The notes: generated by a model from the letters alone, not told the origin. Positions 12,236 through 23,187 are shown, counted from the first letter of the stretch. The stretch: 64,000 nt of DNA from Trematomus loennbergii (GCA_012861695.1 JAAOOA010000033.1:22501434-22565433); one strand, 5' to 3'. A program made the numbers and translations.

Positions 12236-12884
12236 CCGCGTCCCCTCCCCTGAGCCAAACGATCACTTCTGGCAGGCAGCTACTGTATACTTGCTAAAGG
12301 GTAGGCAGATGGACTGGGGTACGTTGTAATGTGATTTTACATGTTATAAAGAGAGTAGCGAGTGACGCAATTTATAGTTTTAATTTGTACGTCACACCAA
12401 GTGTGGGACTCAAGGACTCGGGTTAATGGAGAGGGGAGACTCGTCACGACCAGCTCATTTCTAGGATCCGGGTTAATGATCCGGATGAATCACGACTCGC
12501 CATCTCTACTGCTCACCCATCGTGTAAGGAAACTTAATGTACAAATGCGACAACGCAATTATACCTCCCAACACATCTGGCATAACACGGCTGAGGGTTG
12601 GCTGGGATATCCCCGACCTGTCAGCCATTTCCCTCTGAAACGTGCCGGTTGCCAGAAATCCAAGTGTTGTAAGCACTTGGATTGGAACCGGCACGGCTCG
12701 GTTCTTAATGTGCTTCTCTGCAAAGCCGGGCCCAACACAGCACAAAGCTCCAACAAAACGGCTCTTGGAAGTCGGAACCGACTCATGAGCCACTCATCAT
12801 CATTGGCCAGCAAATCTTGCTGGTCTCTGAAATTTCGCTCCCTCCGCACTCTTCCAAGTCCTCTAGCAGTGCCAAATCAGCCAT

Positions 12885-13532
12885 TGTGCGTCATTACGCA
12901 TTGTGATGGCACGCATTTTTATACACACCCGGCCACCTGATTGTATCTGATAAGGTACAGGTGGTGAAATTACCCTGCTTTTATTGACTGGTCCATTTGC
13001 TAGCCATAATAAGACGAAGATTCGTCATCATAATGAATATACTAGTTATATGGCTTCCTTTTTACTCTATATGGTATGTAAGGCACCTAAAGCTGAATCT
13101 GTGTTAACCCTTGTTGTAGCCTACTACTGTTAAAAGTTATGATCGATAATTGATTTCAGACCATGCAAGCTTTTTTAATCACTGAAACGTATATAGAGGT
13201 GTGCCCGTCACCAGTCGCACAGGATAGCCTACCTCAGATGCAACGTAATGTTCTTCCTTTTTAGAAATTATAGTAAACCGAGTGCAATTAAGCTGGGTTT
13301 GCACATGTATGTACAAACAGTTGGGGCTTTGTTTACAAACGTGGTTTGTGTTCCAGCTGCCGATCAGCTGTGCGCATCGTCTCAATGCCACCGCAACAAC
13401 TACCCACCACTTAAATGAAATAAAACAAATGTGTTGTGTTAAATCAGCTGTCTAATTGTCCAAATATATGGTGTTCTTAGTTTCCATACCTCCTGTGTTT
13501 TACGAGCGACTTATCAAGTCTTGGCAATTTTT
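12885..13532. other. Right arm of Harbinger-1, non-coding
   Basis: I see no gene here. The segment from about 13340 (GTGTTCCAGCTGCCGATCAG) to 13532 (CGACTTATCAAGTCTTGGCA) matches 20965-21127 in the second Harbinger-1 copy. Confidence 0.55.
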
Positions 13533-14319
13533 GATTGTTTGTTATGTGGATTTGTAGTATTTGTGTTACTGTATGTTCAATAAAGGTGTATTTTTGCTAA
13601 ATCTTGAGACATTGCCACTGTATGTACTGGCAGGGCCGATTTTTGGCATAGGGGCGCCAGATCTGGGGGGCGCTGCGCTGGTAGCTCTGGGAGGGGAAAA
13701 AACATTTTTGACCGTTGGCGCTCATCCTAATTTTTGGCCTTGATGTAACAACATTCATAATTAAGTAAATGTAACACCCTTTTCACCCCGGTTACACTTT
13801 TCATTTGCCCTGTACGATGGGCGCTGTAAGTGATGAAAGTGGGGGATGTTGGCTTATCAGGCGCCGGCAGCTCACAGCCAAAGTGCGAGCATGGGAGCGA
13901 GAGAGAGAGAGAGAGGGCGCACCGGTACCGGCACTGTTGTCATTAGAATCTGGTGCTAGCTGCGCTATTTTATTTAACCTTTATTTAACCAAGATAAAAA
14001 CCATTGAGATAAAATCTAATTTTCAATGCTGACCTGGCCAAGAAGGCAGCAACGTTACACATAACACATACATATAAAATACAGAGAACATAACTAAGAA
14101 AACAAAAGACGAAAAAGCAGTCACTACATTGTGCACATTAGGACAGTAAGAAAAGTACACTACTTGTTACTGCAAGAGCAGCTGGTGGTGAGGACTTCTG
14201 CTAACGGATATAAGAAGTAGATCTTTTCTACAACCAGGGTGGAGGAGAGCTCTCCTGTCAGACTGAGAGGCTCAGTGAGGTAAAGGACTCTCTGAGTGTT
14301 TAGATAGTTAATTTTAGTC
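13533..14319. other. Unassigned repeat-like segment
   Basis: This stretch holds a GC-rich GGGGCGCCAG-type repeat near 13640, a short GA microsatellite near 13897, and a fish-wide dispersed motif (TTTATTTAACC ... GACCTGGCCAAGAAGGCAGC) at 13975-14055. No coding frame has recognisable residues. Confidence 0.4.
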
Positions 14320-14322
14320 TAA

Positions 14323-14974
14323 CCCCTAGATTCCACTGGGTCCGTCTGCGCCGCGTTGCGGTTTTGGTCCGGCCTCCTCCGGCGTCATACCCTACCAGGC
14401 GCGTTTCAGAAGCGGAGCGTCTTGCCTGCCGGCTCGCAGTTTTTGTTGATTTGGGCATATTTCCTGGACAGGCTACTTTGTACAGACAAAGTTAATAATA
14501 ACTGTATATATTCCAGTTATAAATGACATGAATCAAAGATGTGTTGCTGTATTTTAGTGGTAAAAGAATGCATTCATCATCATAATTATTCTATTTACAC
14601 AGTGCCTGTAAAACCGGAGGAGAACGCTGGCATTTATCCTCCTACTTGAAAGACTACGGAGGGATAGGGTCTGCACAATTAGTTTGTGTGTGTGTATATA
14701 TCTATATATATATATATGCTATATATGCTCTGAAGGTTCCACTTCCTGCCTGCCCGACCTTACGTTACGGCTGCGCCGCGACAAAAATAGGATTCGATCC
14801 TAATTTTAGAGGAGCCCTGCGCCGAGCCGCTTATGGGACGCTTCTGAGCCGTAACGCGCCGCGTGTAGTGGAATAGCACCCATTGACTAGAGTGGCCGCG
14901 ATCGCCGTGAGCACCGCGGCGCAGCCGTAACGGGCCCGTAACGCGCCGCAGACGGACCCGGTGGAATCTAGGGG
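14323..14974. mobile_element. Harbinger-like MITE with TAA target duplication
   Basis: The ends CCCCTAGATTCCACTGGG and CCCGGTGGAATCTAGGGG are inverted repeats extending further as TCCGTCTGCG. TAA flanks both sides (14320-14322 and 14975-14977). A 3-bp TAA duplication is typical of PIF/Harbinger or ISL2EU elements. The element is GC-rich at the ends and TA-rich in the middle (14690-14730). It has no gene. Confidence 0.75.
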
Positions 14975-16245
14975 TAAGTTATCTCAGTGGGTCTCAAACA
15001 AATATGTGTTTACAAATTATGTAAACACATATTTCCAAGGCACTCCTTAATAATTATTAGGATATAAAAAAACAGGTTTTAAATCATTCCAATGTATACT
15101 ATAGGACAGGTTTTGTTTGTATTCGCTACCTTGTGCTATCTATGTTTTTTCACGCCTTGTTTTTGTGCTCATCGGCTTTGGAATAAAGCTCGCCTTTGTT
15201 TATAGACCTTTTTCCTTTTTGAAGTCTGCATTTGGGTCCTACCTTTGCCCAACCCTAACAAAAGTTGAGGGAGATATCTTCATGGAGTCCCACCATGCAC
15301 CGCCAAGCAAGGTACCAGAGGAGGTATCTGTTTTGTTCTGACCAAAGCAGTTGTCACAGTGCAGGTGAACGTTTTTCTCCCCAAGCCCATACTGAGAGAA
15401 GAAGTGGTGGAGGTAGGCAATGACAGCATTGGATCCCTTGCTGCTGCAGTGAGCCTCATCTATGAGGTAGTTTACCTGCTGAGGAACACCTTCACAGCAG
15501 ACACCAAACAATCCACACTTCCTGGGAACCATAAAGTAAATGGGGCCCAGGCTGGAGAGGGTCACTGGGGTAGTGGACCTGTAACACCAGACCAACAAAT
15601 GAATTAACTAATGAGTGATCTATACTCTAATTCTAAAAAGTTTGTGAATATACATATTGATACATTCCAAACATTCTGGATTATCACAGCATTCATCACA
15701 TTCATACACCTCACCTGCTGTGCATAGTCAAAGCTGTAGTGGATGGTGATGTCTCTGCTACAGGGTTGGTTGGGTCCTAATTTGACACCCAGCTCTCTAG
15801 CTGTTTCTTTACAGCTGGTGACCATCTCCTGGTAAGCCTGACGCTCCACCCCCACGGTGCGGAGGTGTTCTTCCTGCTTCGCTGACTTGACACAGTCGGG
15901 AAGGTTGGAGCTGCGGTAGATGGCAATGTTGTTTTTCTGACAGAACCAACATAGGTCTGTCATCGGCCTCCCAATAATGACACTGGGGCCCTTTCTCATG
16001 TCATCAAATGTCCCTCTCGACTCCTCGGTCCTCCGGTAGTGACCCGGAAATGAATTTTAGCGCGCCATGTTGAAGGACATCTCATTTCTCGAAATGCACA
16101 TCGAGGACCGAGCGTTGAGGAGGCTCTCTGGAGGAGCTATAACCGAGGATACACTGATGGGTCCTCCACGGCTCCTTCGCGGATGCATTTCCGGGAACGG
16201 TGGTATAAAAGAGGCGTGACACACCGCTGGAATCATTTCAAAACC

Positions 16246-17627
16246 ATGGCGGGAGCAATGCATAAATGTAAGTGTTGATAATGATTCGTTGTATAAGTTA
16301 TGTAAGAAGTGAAATGCGCGATCCAACTCAGCCCGTCTGTATGCAGTTAGAGCCCTCTAACCGCATTCCTTATTGACATTTCACCTGATATTCTTTATGT
16401 TTTCATCCACATTTTAACTACACCCAATCCACCTGCAGGTCCGCTGCAACTCTGACTACTTTTAAATCCAGGCTGAAGACTTTCTTTTTGCCGCTGCTTT
16501 TAATTGAACTATTCACATCTTAAACTGCACTGTAACTTTTATCCATGTATTTTTTCTTTTAATGTTTCTTTTATTATCTTTTCTTTTTAATGCCATTTTC
16601 TTAATGTCTTCCATTTATGTAAAGCACTTTGAATTGCCTTGTGTTGAAAGGTGCTATATAAATAAACTTGCCTTGCCTTACAGCATGCCATGATGTATAA
16701 AAGTGCAAACGTTTTTTTTTTGTAAGAGTATTACATCAACCAGAACTTTGTTTAGCATTCAGCACTATCATTTGGTTTGGGCTATGTTGTTATACTAGAA
16801 AACTAGAAAGTCTTCCAACAGTTTTAAGCGACAACTTTTTCTTTGTCTTTTCACAGGGACAGAGCAAGACACTCTGACCCTCCATTAAAGTGAGGGTCGA
16901 AAACGACAACCTTTTTACTGGACGAAGGCACACTGCCAAGAAAGCCTGGGAGTGAGTGACATTTTCCTGGATTGGGAACATATGATCCTTAGCATTTACA
17001 TATTGGTGGTTACAATTGGTATTTTAATATTGTCTGCTGAACCTGTTAGTTTAAATATCGATAGCTTTGATAGATGACACCTGTTGCTGCAGACCTTATT
17101 AATTGCTGACCAGCTTGAAACATCTCTTGTATCACTCAGGGAAATTCTAAAGGCCCTTGGCTTGTGCGGTGCTGTAACCCCCACGCAGATCGGGAAAAAG
17201 TGGGATAACCTTAAACGGAAATACAAGGTAATGTGTTATCATTCTTTCGTTTACTCGTGTGTGTCTGTGAAACCATGGTTGTGTCTGCTCCACATAGCTG
17301 CTTTTGTATAACTTTACCTCTCGTTTTTGTAGGAGTTGAGATGCCCCCAACCGGGTCAGGGACCGACAGGGAGAGGCCACAGCAGCCACATGGCCGTATT
17401 TTACGGCCATGCATGAGGCCATCGGTGGGAGGCCATCGATCGACCCTCCCATCCTGATGGACTCCGCCACGGCTGCTGTGGCTTCTAGCAGTGGCTCAAC
17501 ACCCACTGTCCAGAGCCAGGCCACAGTGGAGGATGAGGAGGCCACAGAGTCTGGCTCGGACAGCCAGGAGTGTGTTGAGCCATCCACCTCTGCCGGTCCC
17601 CCTCCCCGCAAAAGAAGCATGATGTAA
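16246..17627 (+). pseudogene. Harbinger-2 Myb/SANT-like (trihelix) protein, four exons
   Basis: Exons are 16246-16267, 16857-16951, 17140-17227 and 17333-17627, each with GT/AG borders. The product begins MAGAMHKWTEQDTLTL, then KVRVENDNLFTGRRHTAKKA, then WEEILKALGLCGAVTP and IGKKWDNLKRKYKEL, a Myb_DNA-bind_4-like trihelix. The last exon is a Ser/Glu-rich tail (SGSDSQECVEPSTSAG) ending PPPRKRSMM, a likely nuclear signal. One extra base in exon 2 (near 16889) and one shift in exon 4 (near 17400) break it. It is expected to bind the terminal repeats and import the transposase. Confidence 0.7.
16430..16682 (+). mobile_element. L2-type LINE 3' end fragment
   Basis: The frame LKSRLKTFFLPLLLIELFTS followed by a stop is the C-terminus typical of L2 ORF2. 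It is followed by AAAGCACTTTGAATTGCC, GGTGCTATATAAATAAA and a short CTTGC repeat. Only the last 250 bp are present, in the first intron of the Harbinger-2 Myb-like gene. Confidence 0.7.
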
Positions 17628-17639
17628 GCACAATTACAC

Positions 17640-18315
17640 ATACAGAAACACACATGTTTACTGAAGATACAAGGAGATCTTTATTTTATACAAAGCTGAA
17701 TATACATTTTATGATTGTGACCAGACTGAAAAGCCAACGTTTTTAAAGTAATTTTGCAACCCCAGGCATAACTGTCTATAGTCATACAGTCATGGCCACT
17801 GATTTCCACTTTTTCAATCTCCACCTCAAATAATTCAGCGCATAAACCAACAGTGTGTAAAGTATCCAAATGCAATATCAGGGATGTTTATTATAAATAA
17901 TATATACATTAACATTGAGGCAAGTTACTGCATGTAGCTCAAACCCTACATAAGTAAACTTACTAACACATGTCTCTTCTTTCTTTCAAGTTCAGTCAAA
18001 GCATAACAATATTTTATCACTGAAGATGACTCAATTTCAACACTAAACATAACATTTTCTGAAGACATTGTGTGCTGGCCTATTTCACATACAATTTGTA
18101 ATAAAGACATGGGTCTGTAAAGTCCTTTGCTCTAAATAAACTTGAGCAAGGTGAAATTGGAAATAAGGCATATAAATGGACAAACAAAAGAACCGAGGAA
18201 TGCATCTGGCCAGTAAATGCATTTTTCATCGGTGAAGACATAAACGGGTAACAAAAAAACTGGCCATAAATAAAAATCCTCTCAACAATAATCGTGGTCG
18301 TTCAGCTGGACCGGG
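17640..18315. other. Non-coding spacer between the two Harbinger-2 genes
   Basis: AT-rich sequence between the convergent Myb-like and transposase genes. It probably holds both 3' UTRs; I see no other structure. Confidence 0.4.
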
Positions 18316-18321
18316 TTGTGG

Positions 18322-19624
18322 TCAGGAGCCGAGATTTGGTCTGCCAGTTTGTCTCGCCGGCCCTGTCCACCTCGCTCCCCCCTCACAGGACGAGGTGGAG
18401 ACCTCTCTACTACTACCTCCTCCTCCTCCTCCCAACAGCTGAGTCATGTCTGCAGTAATGCTGAGATTGTGCAGTACACAGCAGGCAGTGACCACAGCAG
18501 GGACAAAGGTGTGGTTCACCTCCAAGGCCTTCGACAGGAGGCACCTCCATCGCCCCTTCAGTATCCCAAAAGCGCGCTCAATGATGCTGCGCGCTTTGGC
18601 ATGGCAGCCGTTGAAGCGGCTCTGTACCCTCCCCTGTAGTGGCTCCCGATACGGGGTTACGACCGTTATGGGGTGTACAATGCACGGATAGCCACCATCT
18701 CCCACAATGAAGTACCCTGGTGGAGGGTACATAGCCTCTTTATATAAGGTACTGTTTTTTAGGACACGGGTGTCGTGCACTGAGCCCGGAAATCCTACGA
18801 GTGTTTGTAGGAATTTACCCTTCCCATCGCATACAGCCTGCAGCTGTATGGAAGGAAAGAGCTTCCGATTGATGTAGTCCTGGCCACTGGGTCCGGGTGG
18901 GGTCTTTATTAGAATGTGGCACCCATCAATGGCCCCACACATGAACTAAATGCCGGGCTTTCGGCCAACTGCTGGAAGCCCTGCCCGACCTCCTCTAGCT
19001 CTGGACCAGCAGGCAGCCTGATCACAGACTGCCTGAGAGCAGCGATGTCCTCCACTCCCTGGTGGACCAGTCTGTGGACCGTGGAGAGGGGTACCTGAAA
19101 GGCCCGGGACACCACACTGTATGACAAACCGTGTGCCAGCCAGTACACTGTCGTCAAGATAGTCATGTGGTGTCCCCAGGCCTGTCTCCTCTCAGGCCCC
19201 AGACACCGCATCAAGGCCTCCAGGGAGTCTCGGCTCATCCTGAAGTCCTTCAGCAGGCACCCATCTCCGAAGTACAGCTCCAGCACCGGGACACTGCTGT
19301 TCAAACTTCTGTTTGAGTGTGGGTGTTGAACCTGCAGGAAGAATAAAATGTACAGAGGTCAATACCTTTATCCAGCAAACTAAACTGCACATACATATTC
19401 TGTCATAACAAATTAATCACTTTTTGTATTCCAATGTAAAAAGCCAGCTATTTTACAACTATTTAAAACAATTTCAAACAAACACTCGTAAATACCTCAC
19501 GATGAAGCAGGATGGCTTTGCGCATTTTAGCTTTCCAGCGCTGGGATCGGCGTCTCTCCTGATTCCTGTTGTTGGTCAGAAGTCGTTGCCACTGCCCTAA
19601 GGCACACGCTACTGCGGGTTTCAT
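18322..19624 (-). pseudogene. Harbinger-2 HARBI1-like DDE transposase, two exons
   Basis: Exon 1 (19496-19624) encodes MKPAVACALGQWQRLLTNN and a basic QERRRSQRWKAKMRKA run. It joins in phase to exon 2 (from 19331) that begins VQHPHSNRSLNSSVPVLEL. Then follow RMSRDSLEALMRCLGPERR, an HTH-like [35 protein letters not shown] (first Asp), [11 protein letters not shown] (second Asp) and [16 protein letters not shown] (catalytic Glu), then a Gly-rich tail. A single frameshift near 18945 separates the N-terminal and catalytic parts. Otherwise the gene looks complete, about 390 codons, and all catalytic residues remain. Confidence 0.85.
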
Positions 19625-20431
19625 TGTCAATCGCTTTTCAGAGTCAATTTGTTTGATGTGGTCACTGACTATGTTTTTCGTTTGTTGAGATTTAAATCAG
19701 AGGTGTGCCTGGACCTTATATAGCCTGTCAGGTCCCTCATGATTCGTTAATTACTTGGATTAGAAATTCGTTGCAGGTGTTTTGTGAAAGAGGTGTGAGT
19801 TGATGATTTATCATGTAATTTAGCCTACTAGTTTAAAAAGGTTAACATAGCCTACTGTGTATAGTGTATAGACAGTCATTGGGTGTTTTGTGTGTTTGTA
19901 TGTGTGCATGTGTGAATATATGAAACGTATATAAGCGTAATGTAGCCTATATGTCTCCCTTTATTTGTAAGGTACTTTTTATAATAATGTTTTAGTGCTG
20001 CCCAATACAGAAGAGATGCTAGTATGTGTCGAAAATACTCATACATTCGTGTCATCCTTGTTGCAAATGGAATTTAAAGTAAATATGTGGGGGAACAATG
20101 TTCAGCTGATCTAACAGAGATTACAAAATACAGCGCTCGAACAAAACACTCACAGCTGATACAGCTGTTAACGGACGTCTCTTTAATATGACCGCTCAGA
20201 GGAGAGGATTTCTCATTTCTCTAACCGCCTGCTGCTTCCCCTCCTCTCTCCTCGGTTCCCCTCCTCGGCTCCTCGCTCGCATCTCCTGTGGGCGGGACTA
20301 AGTCTCGAGGATAGGAGTCGAGGAGGGACATTTGATGACATGAGAACGGGCCTGGGAGTCAGCTCCTTCCACAGCTTCCTAAATGTGCTGTTGCCTGGAA
20401 AGGTGATTAAAGACAAAGATAGCATTGTTAT

Positions 20432-21649
20432 TTTCCGACATTTTCCGATTCACAAAACATTGCGTACCGGCGAGGGAAGTGCGTACCGGCACTTCCTACG
20501 CCTGTTTCCCTTTATAAATCACAATCGACTCGAAATGCGGCGCAGCTTTTGCAGGCTTCACGTAACGCCCATATTTGCCTATAATAGTCAAAGAAACGGC
20601 CATTCATTCATTCATTCTGACTGACTGCATGAAGATTACGACCGAACAGCTAAAAAAGACATCTCACACCGTGTCAGATTTTGGTTATTTTGGGGAGGTC
20701 GAGATAAATCATATTGTTTGGTGGATGCAGTTTGAACCAGAGTAGCAGCATGGAAGTCGGATCGTCACCAAAAAAATAAATAAGTGGTCCGAAAAAAGTT
20801 AATGACAAAAAAAATACACACAACCTTCCTCAGGCAGTGTGTTTGTACCGGGGACCGGGGGACAGGAGACCCCCCTTGATGAGAAACTGTAAGAAAATGA
20901 TCGGGTAATCCCTCCGGAGTGGAGTCATGACGACTGGATCTGAATTATTTGTTGTATTTGGTGGTTTGTGTTCCAGCTGTCGATCAGCAAACTATATATC
21001 CATAATCACCAGTTAAAGAGAAATACAACTAATTGTTGTTATATTAGCTGTACAATTTACCACATATGGTGTTCCTTAGTTTCCATACATCCTGTGTTTT
21101 ACGAGCGACTTATCAAGTCTTGGCAAACGGCATAAAACACGATTAAACGTGATAGTATATAAAAACCATGCTCGTATCTACAAACCTATAGAAAAGCAAA
21201 ACGGCGTCAGTTTAGACGTAATTCTGTCCTCCTGCTTACCGCATCATTTATAGAGAAAACATTTTATAACATTAACACAATATTCAAGGTGGTTTCAAAT
21301 AACATATCCGTTATTATTTTATTCTTTCCAAGTTATGTTTTTTGTGTGCACACTGAGTAGTCTCAAACAGGCGTTTGTTTAATCATTTTAAGATTGGCTT
21401 TAATCAATGTTTGAAAAATGAATTCTTCATATGAAATGAGAGGTAACATTTTATTTATTTCCACATATTTTCTCCATTCTTCCTTCCAACGGTGTCGCAG
21501 TTTCTCGTCTCTCCCGTTGTTGTGTGCTTAGTGCGTACGCATGGGTTAGAGTTTGCGTGGAGGACAGCATTTTTCCCGTCAATCAGTATTTTATAAATCG
21601 CAAACATTGCGTAGAAACTGGCGTATATCCCTTTATAAATGAGGCCCCA
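20432..21649. mobile_element. Second, internally deleted Harbinger-1 copy
   Basis: From 20432 the sequence matches 6081 onward (CATTTTCCGATTCACAAAAC, CGGCGAGGGAAGTGCGTAC). It retains a decayed Myb-like region (around 20640-20940) and then jumps to the right arm found at 13340-13532. It ends with TTATAAATGAGGCCCC, the inverse of the Harbinger-1 left end. The left terminus and the transposase are missing. Confidence 0.65.
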
Positions 21650-21826
21650 GGTCCCAACAAAACCAAATGTGGGACAAGAGTAGTATGTATGTTTGTGTGG
21701 GACAATGTGGGACACCCTCTCAACGGACACCCTCTCAACAGCCACCCCCCCCCCGAGTTAATTTCTATTCTGTTTCATTTGGTTTATTCAACAGCATCCA
21801 ATATGCATTATTCTAACGTTAAAGTA

Positions 21827-22002
21827 AGCCAACGGCTTATTCTAACCGTTAGAGTAAGCCATCTTAACGTACTAGTAACGTATATATTATAATATATATA
21901 GGCTATATATATATAACATATAATATATATAAATATATATACGGCTTATAAGTCTGCATACTCTAGCCGTTAGAGTCTAACGGTTAGAATAAGCCGTTGG
22001 CT
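21827..22002. repeat. AT-cored foldback with 26-bp arms
   Basis: The arm at 21827-21852 begins AGCCAACGGCTTATTC and its reverse complement ends at 22002 (GAATAAGCCGTTGGCT). A further CCGTTAGAG motif is inverted inside. The core (21885-21940) is nearly pure TA/TATA sequence, so the whole could extrude a long hairpin. Confidence 0.65.
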
Positions 22003-22048
22003 ACTCGCATATTAATTATTAATGTTAAGGTAGCCTAATTATTCGTAC

Positions 22049-22207
22049 CTTTCACAAGCAGAACCTGGCCGTTGAAATATGTTTTCTTCCCAAAGAATGG
22101 GATAGAGGATGTCCGCTTGATATGTTTTTAGGTTGAAGTTTTGGATGTTTGTTATAGGTAGCTACAATAGCCTTAAATCCGTCCGTGTATTTCACATAAG
22201 CAAACAT
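22049..22207 (-). pseudogene. BEN-family 5' exon, diverged copy
   Basis: ATG at 22207 gives MFAYVKYTDGFKAIVATYNK, closely like the first exon of the BEN gene at 33689 (MFAYVKYLDDGVKEIVPTSY). Its end in another frame reads KTYFNGQVLLVKG before a GTACGA donor, as in FFKGQILFVKG at 33524. A frameshift in the middle is required. No following exon is found nearby. Confidence 0.55.
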
Positions 22208-22380
22208 CCTGGCTGACAGATGTTTCGGGCCGAACGGATTACTTTTACACATTCTTGGCCTCACGCGCTACCTATTTCTTTTGCGCACGAGACACTGCTC
22301 TGGAATCTTGAATTCTAGAATGTTCTTCTAAGAGCTGTCATTATAGCATGAAGCGATGTCAATCATCTTATTATGTAATG

Positions 22381-22960
22381 CAGTGGCGGCTGGTGCATTT
22401 TTCTCCAGGGGGGAACCAAAATGTAAGCAAACTTATACACAAACTCATATTACAACGCAGGGCTAGCTCAAAGGCACACAGCACTTGATACAGTCTATTA
22501 TTTTAGTGCCTGTTTTTGTCAACCTCCTTATTATGCTTAGGCTACTGAGTGATCCCTATCCTGTACCCTCATTGGACAGCTGTGTTTACTTTCCTAAACA
22601 TGGCTAGTCGCATAGCATCATCCATGTGGACTCTAGTTTGTTCATGCTTTTAGTTTTTTCTGATATGTGCTTTAAGTCACTCACATCTGTCTGGATCCAT
22701 GCTGGGTCTGGTCCATAGACTGGTCTGATCCTGACGTTTGAAAAAGGGAGGCAGGGGAACATAAATATAGCACTGGTGTTGCTGCAGGTAGTTAGCCTTC
22801 TTGCTAAACCAGCTCCTTGAAAAAGAGCGTGTACTGCCTTCCTCTGTACAACTCCTGCCCTGCCTATGTCAGGCTGATCAGGTCCGAGCTCTTTTACTCT
22901 CAGCTTTCCCTCCAGTGTCCTCGTCTCAAAAGGGTGTTTCTTTAAGTGATTAAACATAAC
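22381..22960 (-). pseudogene. hAT transposase N-terminus with TTF-type finger, frameshifted
   Basis: On minus the frame starts MFNHLKKHPFETRTLEG and KELGPDQPDIG. Later pieces in different frames read SRSWFSKKA, AIFMFPCLPF and HEQTRVHMDDAMRLAMFRK, which match in order the TTF/ZMYM-type finger of hAT transposases. At least two frameshifts are needed. It ends near CAGTGGCGGCTGGTGC at 22381, which looks like a hAT terminal repeat. Most of the transposase is deleted. Confidence 0.5.
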
Positions 22961-23087
22961 TTTCCTTCTCCATATTTGCTATCTAGTTTTGTTTACTCTC
23001 CGTCTACTCTCTCTCATTCAAACGTCAATCACTCACTCTGGCGCTTCTGCTGCCCCCTAGTTGTTGGCGGTGTCAACAGCTGCTCAT

Positions 23088-23187
23088 ATCTGTTGTTCTG
23101 TACGTTATAACGTAGCCTAAAGAACAACAGATAGGAGCAACAGATATCAAACTCAATAGAAATAAGTTATTTCTATTGAGTTTGATT
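23088..23187. repeat. Two adjacent short foldbacks
   Basis: ATCTGTTGTTCT near 23090 pairs with AGAACAACAGAT near 23120. Directly after, ATCAAACTCAATAGAAATAA pairs almost perfectly with TTATTTCTATTGAGTTTGAT (about 23146-23186) with practically no loop. Confidence 0.6.

Larger units (their letters stand above)
9942..12508. mobile_element. hAT-type element with 8-bp target duplication, carrying a LINE
   Basis: The ends are TAGAGATGGC on the left and GCCATCTCTA on the right. The octamer CTGCTCAC flanks both sides (9934-9941 and 12509-12516). The outer arms are rich in GAGTC/GACTC motifs and (10120-10170) in TA repeats. No hAT transposase is present. The centre from about 10738 to 12235 is a 5'-truncated LINE. 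Confidence 0.85.
9203..12884 (-). pseudogene. Harbinger-1 HARBI1-like DDE transposase, split by a hAT element
   Basis: Reading on minus, ATG at 12884 gives MADLALLEDLEE, then after a small shift RRERNFRDQQDLL and DEWLMSRFRLPRAVLLELC. A helix-turn-helix-like segment QREMADRSGISQPTLSRVM follows, ending YTMGEQ at the hAT border (12516). The frame resumes at 9933 with ANNKMQF, NVIGAIDCTHIALRAPS (first catalytic Asp) and SFVNRKHFHSINVQ-type residues to a donor near 9654. The last exon (about 9203-9575) holds GDSGYPLKRW (second Asp), AVVERTIGLLKGRWRC (catalytic Glu) and a stop at 9203-9205. Frameshifts lie near 12860 and 9520. All three catalytic acidic residues are visible. Confidence 0.8.
5992..13532. 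mobile_element. PIF/Harbinger transposon 1 (right end lost)
   Basis: The element opens with GGGGCCTCATTTATAA, the inverse of the right end of a related copy at 21649. It carries the usual two convergent Harbinger genes: a Myb/SANT-like protein on plus and a HARBI1-like transposase on minus. The sequence matches the second copy up to the phrase ending near 13532 and then departs, so the right terminus was deleted or replaced. Two younger elements sit inside (6510-8541 and 9942-12508). Without them the element would be about 2.9 kb. Confidence 0.75.
16001..20338. mobile_element. PIF/Harbinger transposon 2
   Basis: The inverted ends are TCATCAAATGTCCCTC and GAGGGACATTTGATGA. CATG flanks both (15997-16000 and 20339-20342); because CATG is palindromic the duplication could be 3 or 4 bp. 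The element holds a four-exon Myb-like gene on plus and a two-exon HARBI1-like transposase on minus, facing each other, the standard Harbinger arrangement. A LINE tail sits in the first intron of the Myb-like gene. Confidence 0.8.
15239..20398 (-). pseudogene. Multicopy fish gene with DNCxGQNK motif (DUF7869-like), split by Harbinger-2
   Basis: On minus, an exon at 20342-20398 reads GNSTFRKLWKELTPRPVLM. The protein resumes at 15999 with RKGPSVIIGRPMTDLCWFCQ, LPDCVKSAKQEEHLR and SRDITIHYSFDYAQQ up to a donor near 15713. The next exon (about 15568 downward) carries GPIYFMVPRKCGLFGVCCEG, NYLIDEAHCSSKG and GLGEKNVHLHCDNCFGQNK. Frameshifts occur near 15545 and 15330; beyond the latter the expected RYLLWYLAWR is in another frame. 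From memory this belongs to a large fish/invertebrate family of unknown function (DUF7869); the acidic and cysteine pattern hints at a nuclease-like fold but this is not established. The Harbinger-2 insertion at CATG keeps the frame. Confidence 0.65.

Noticed and set aside
5992..21649. A single 15.6-kb Harbinger element bounded by GGGGCCTCATTTATAA ends
   Set aside because: The internal arms are present twice and the flanks (TCT and AGG) do not form a duplication, so two copies fit better.
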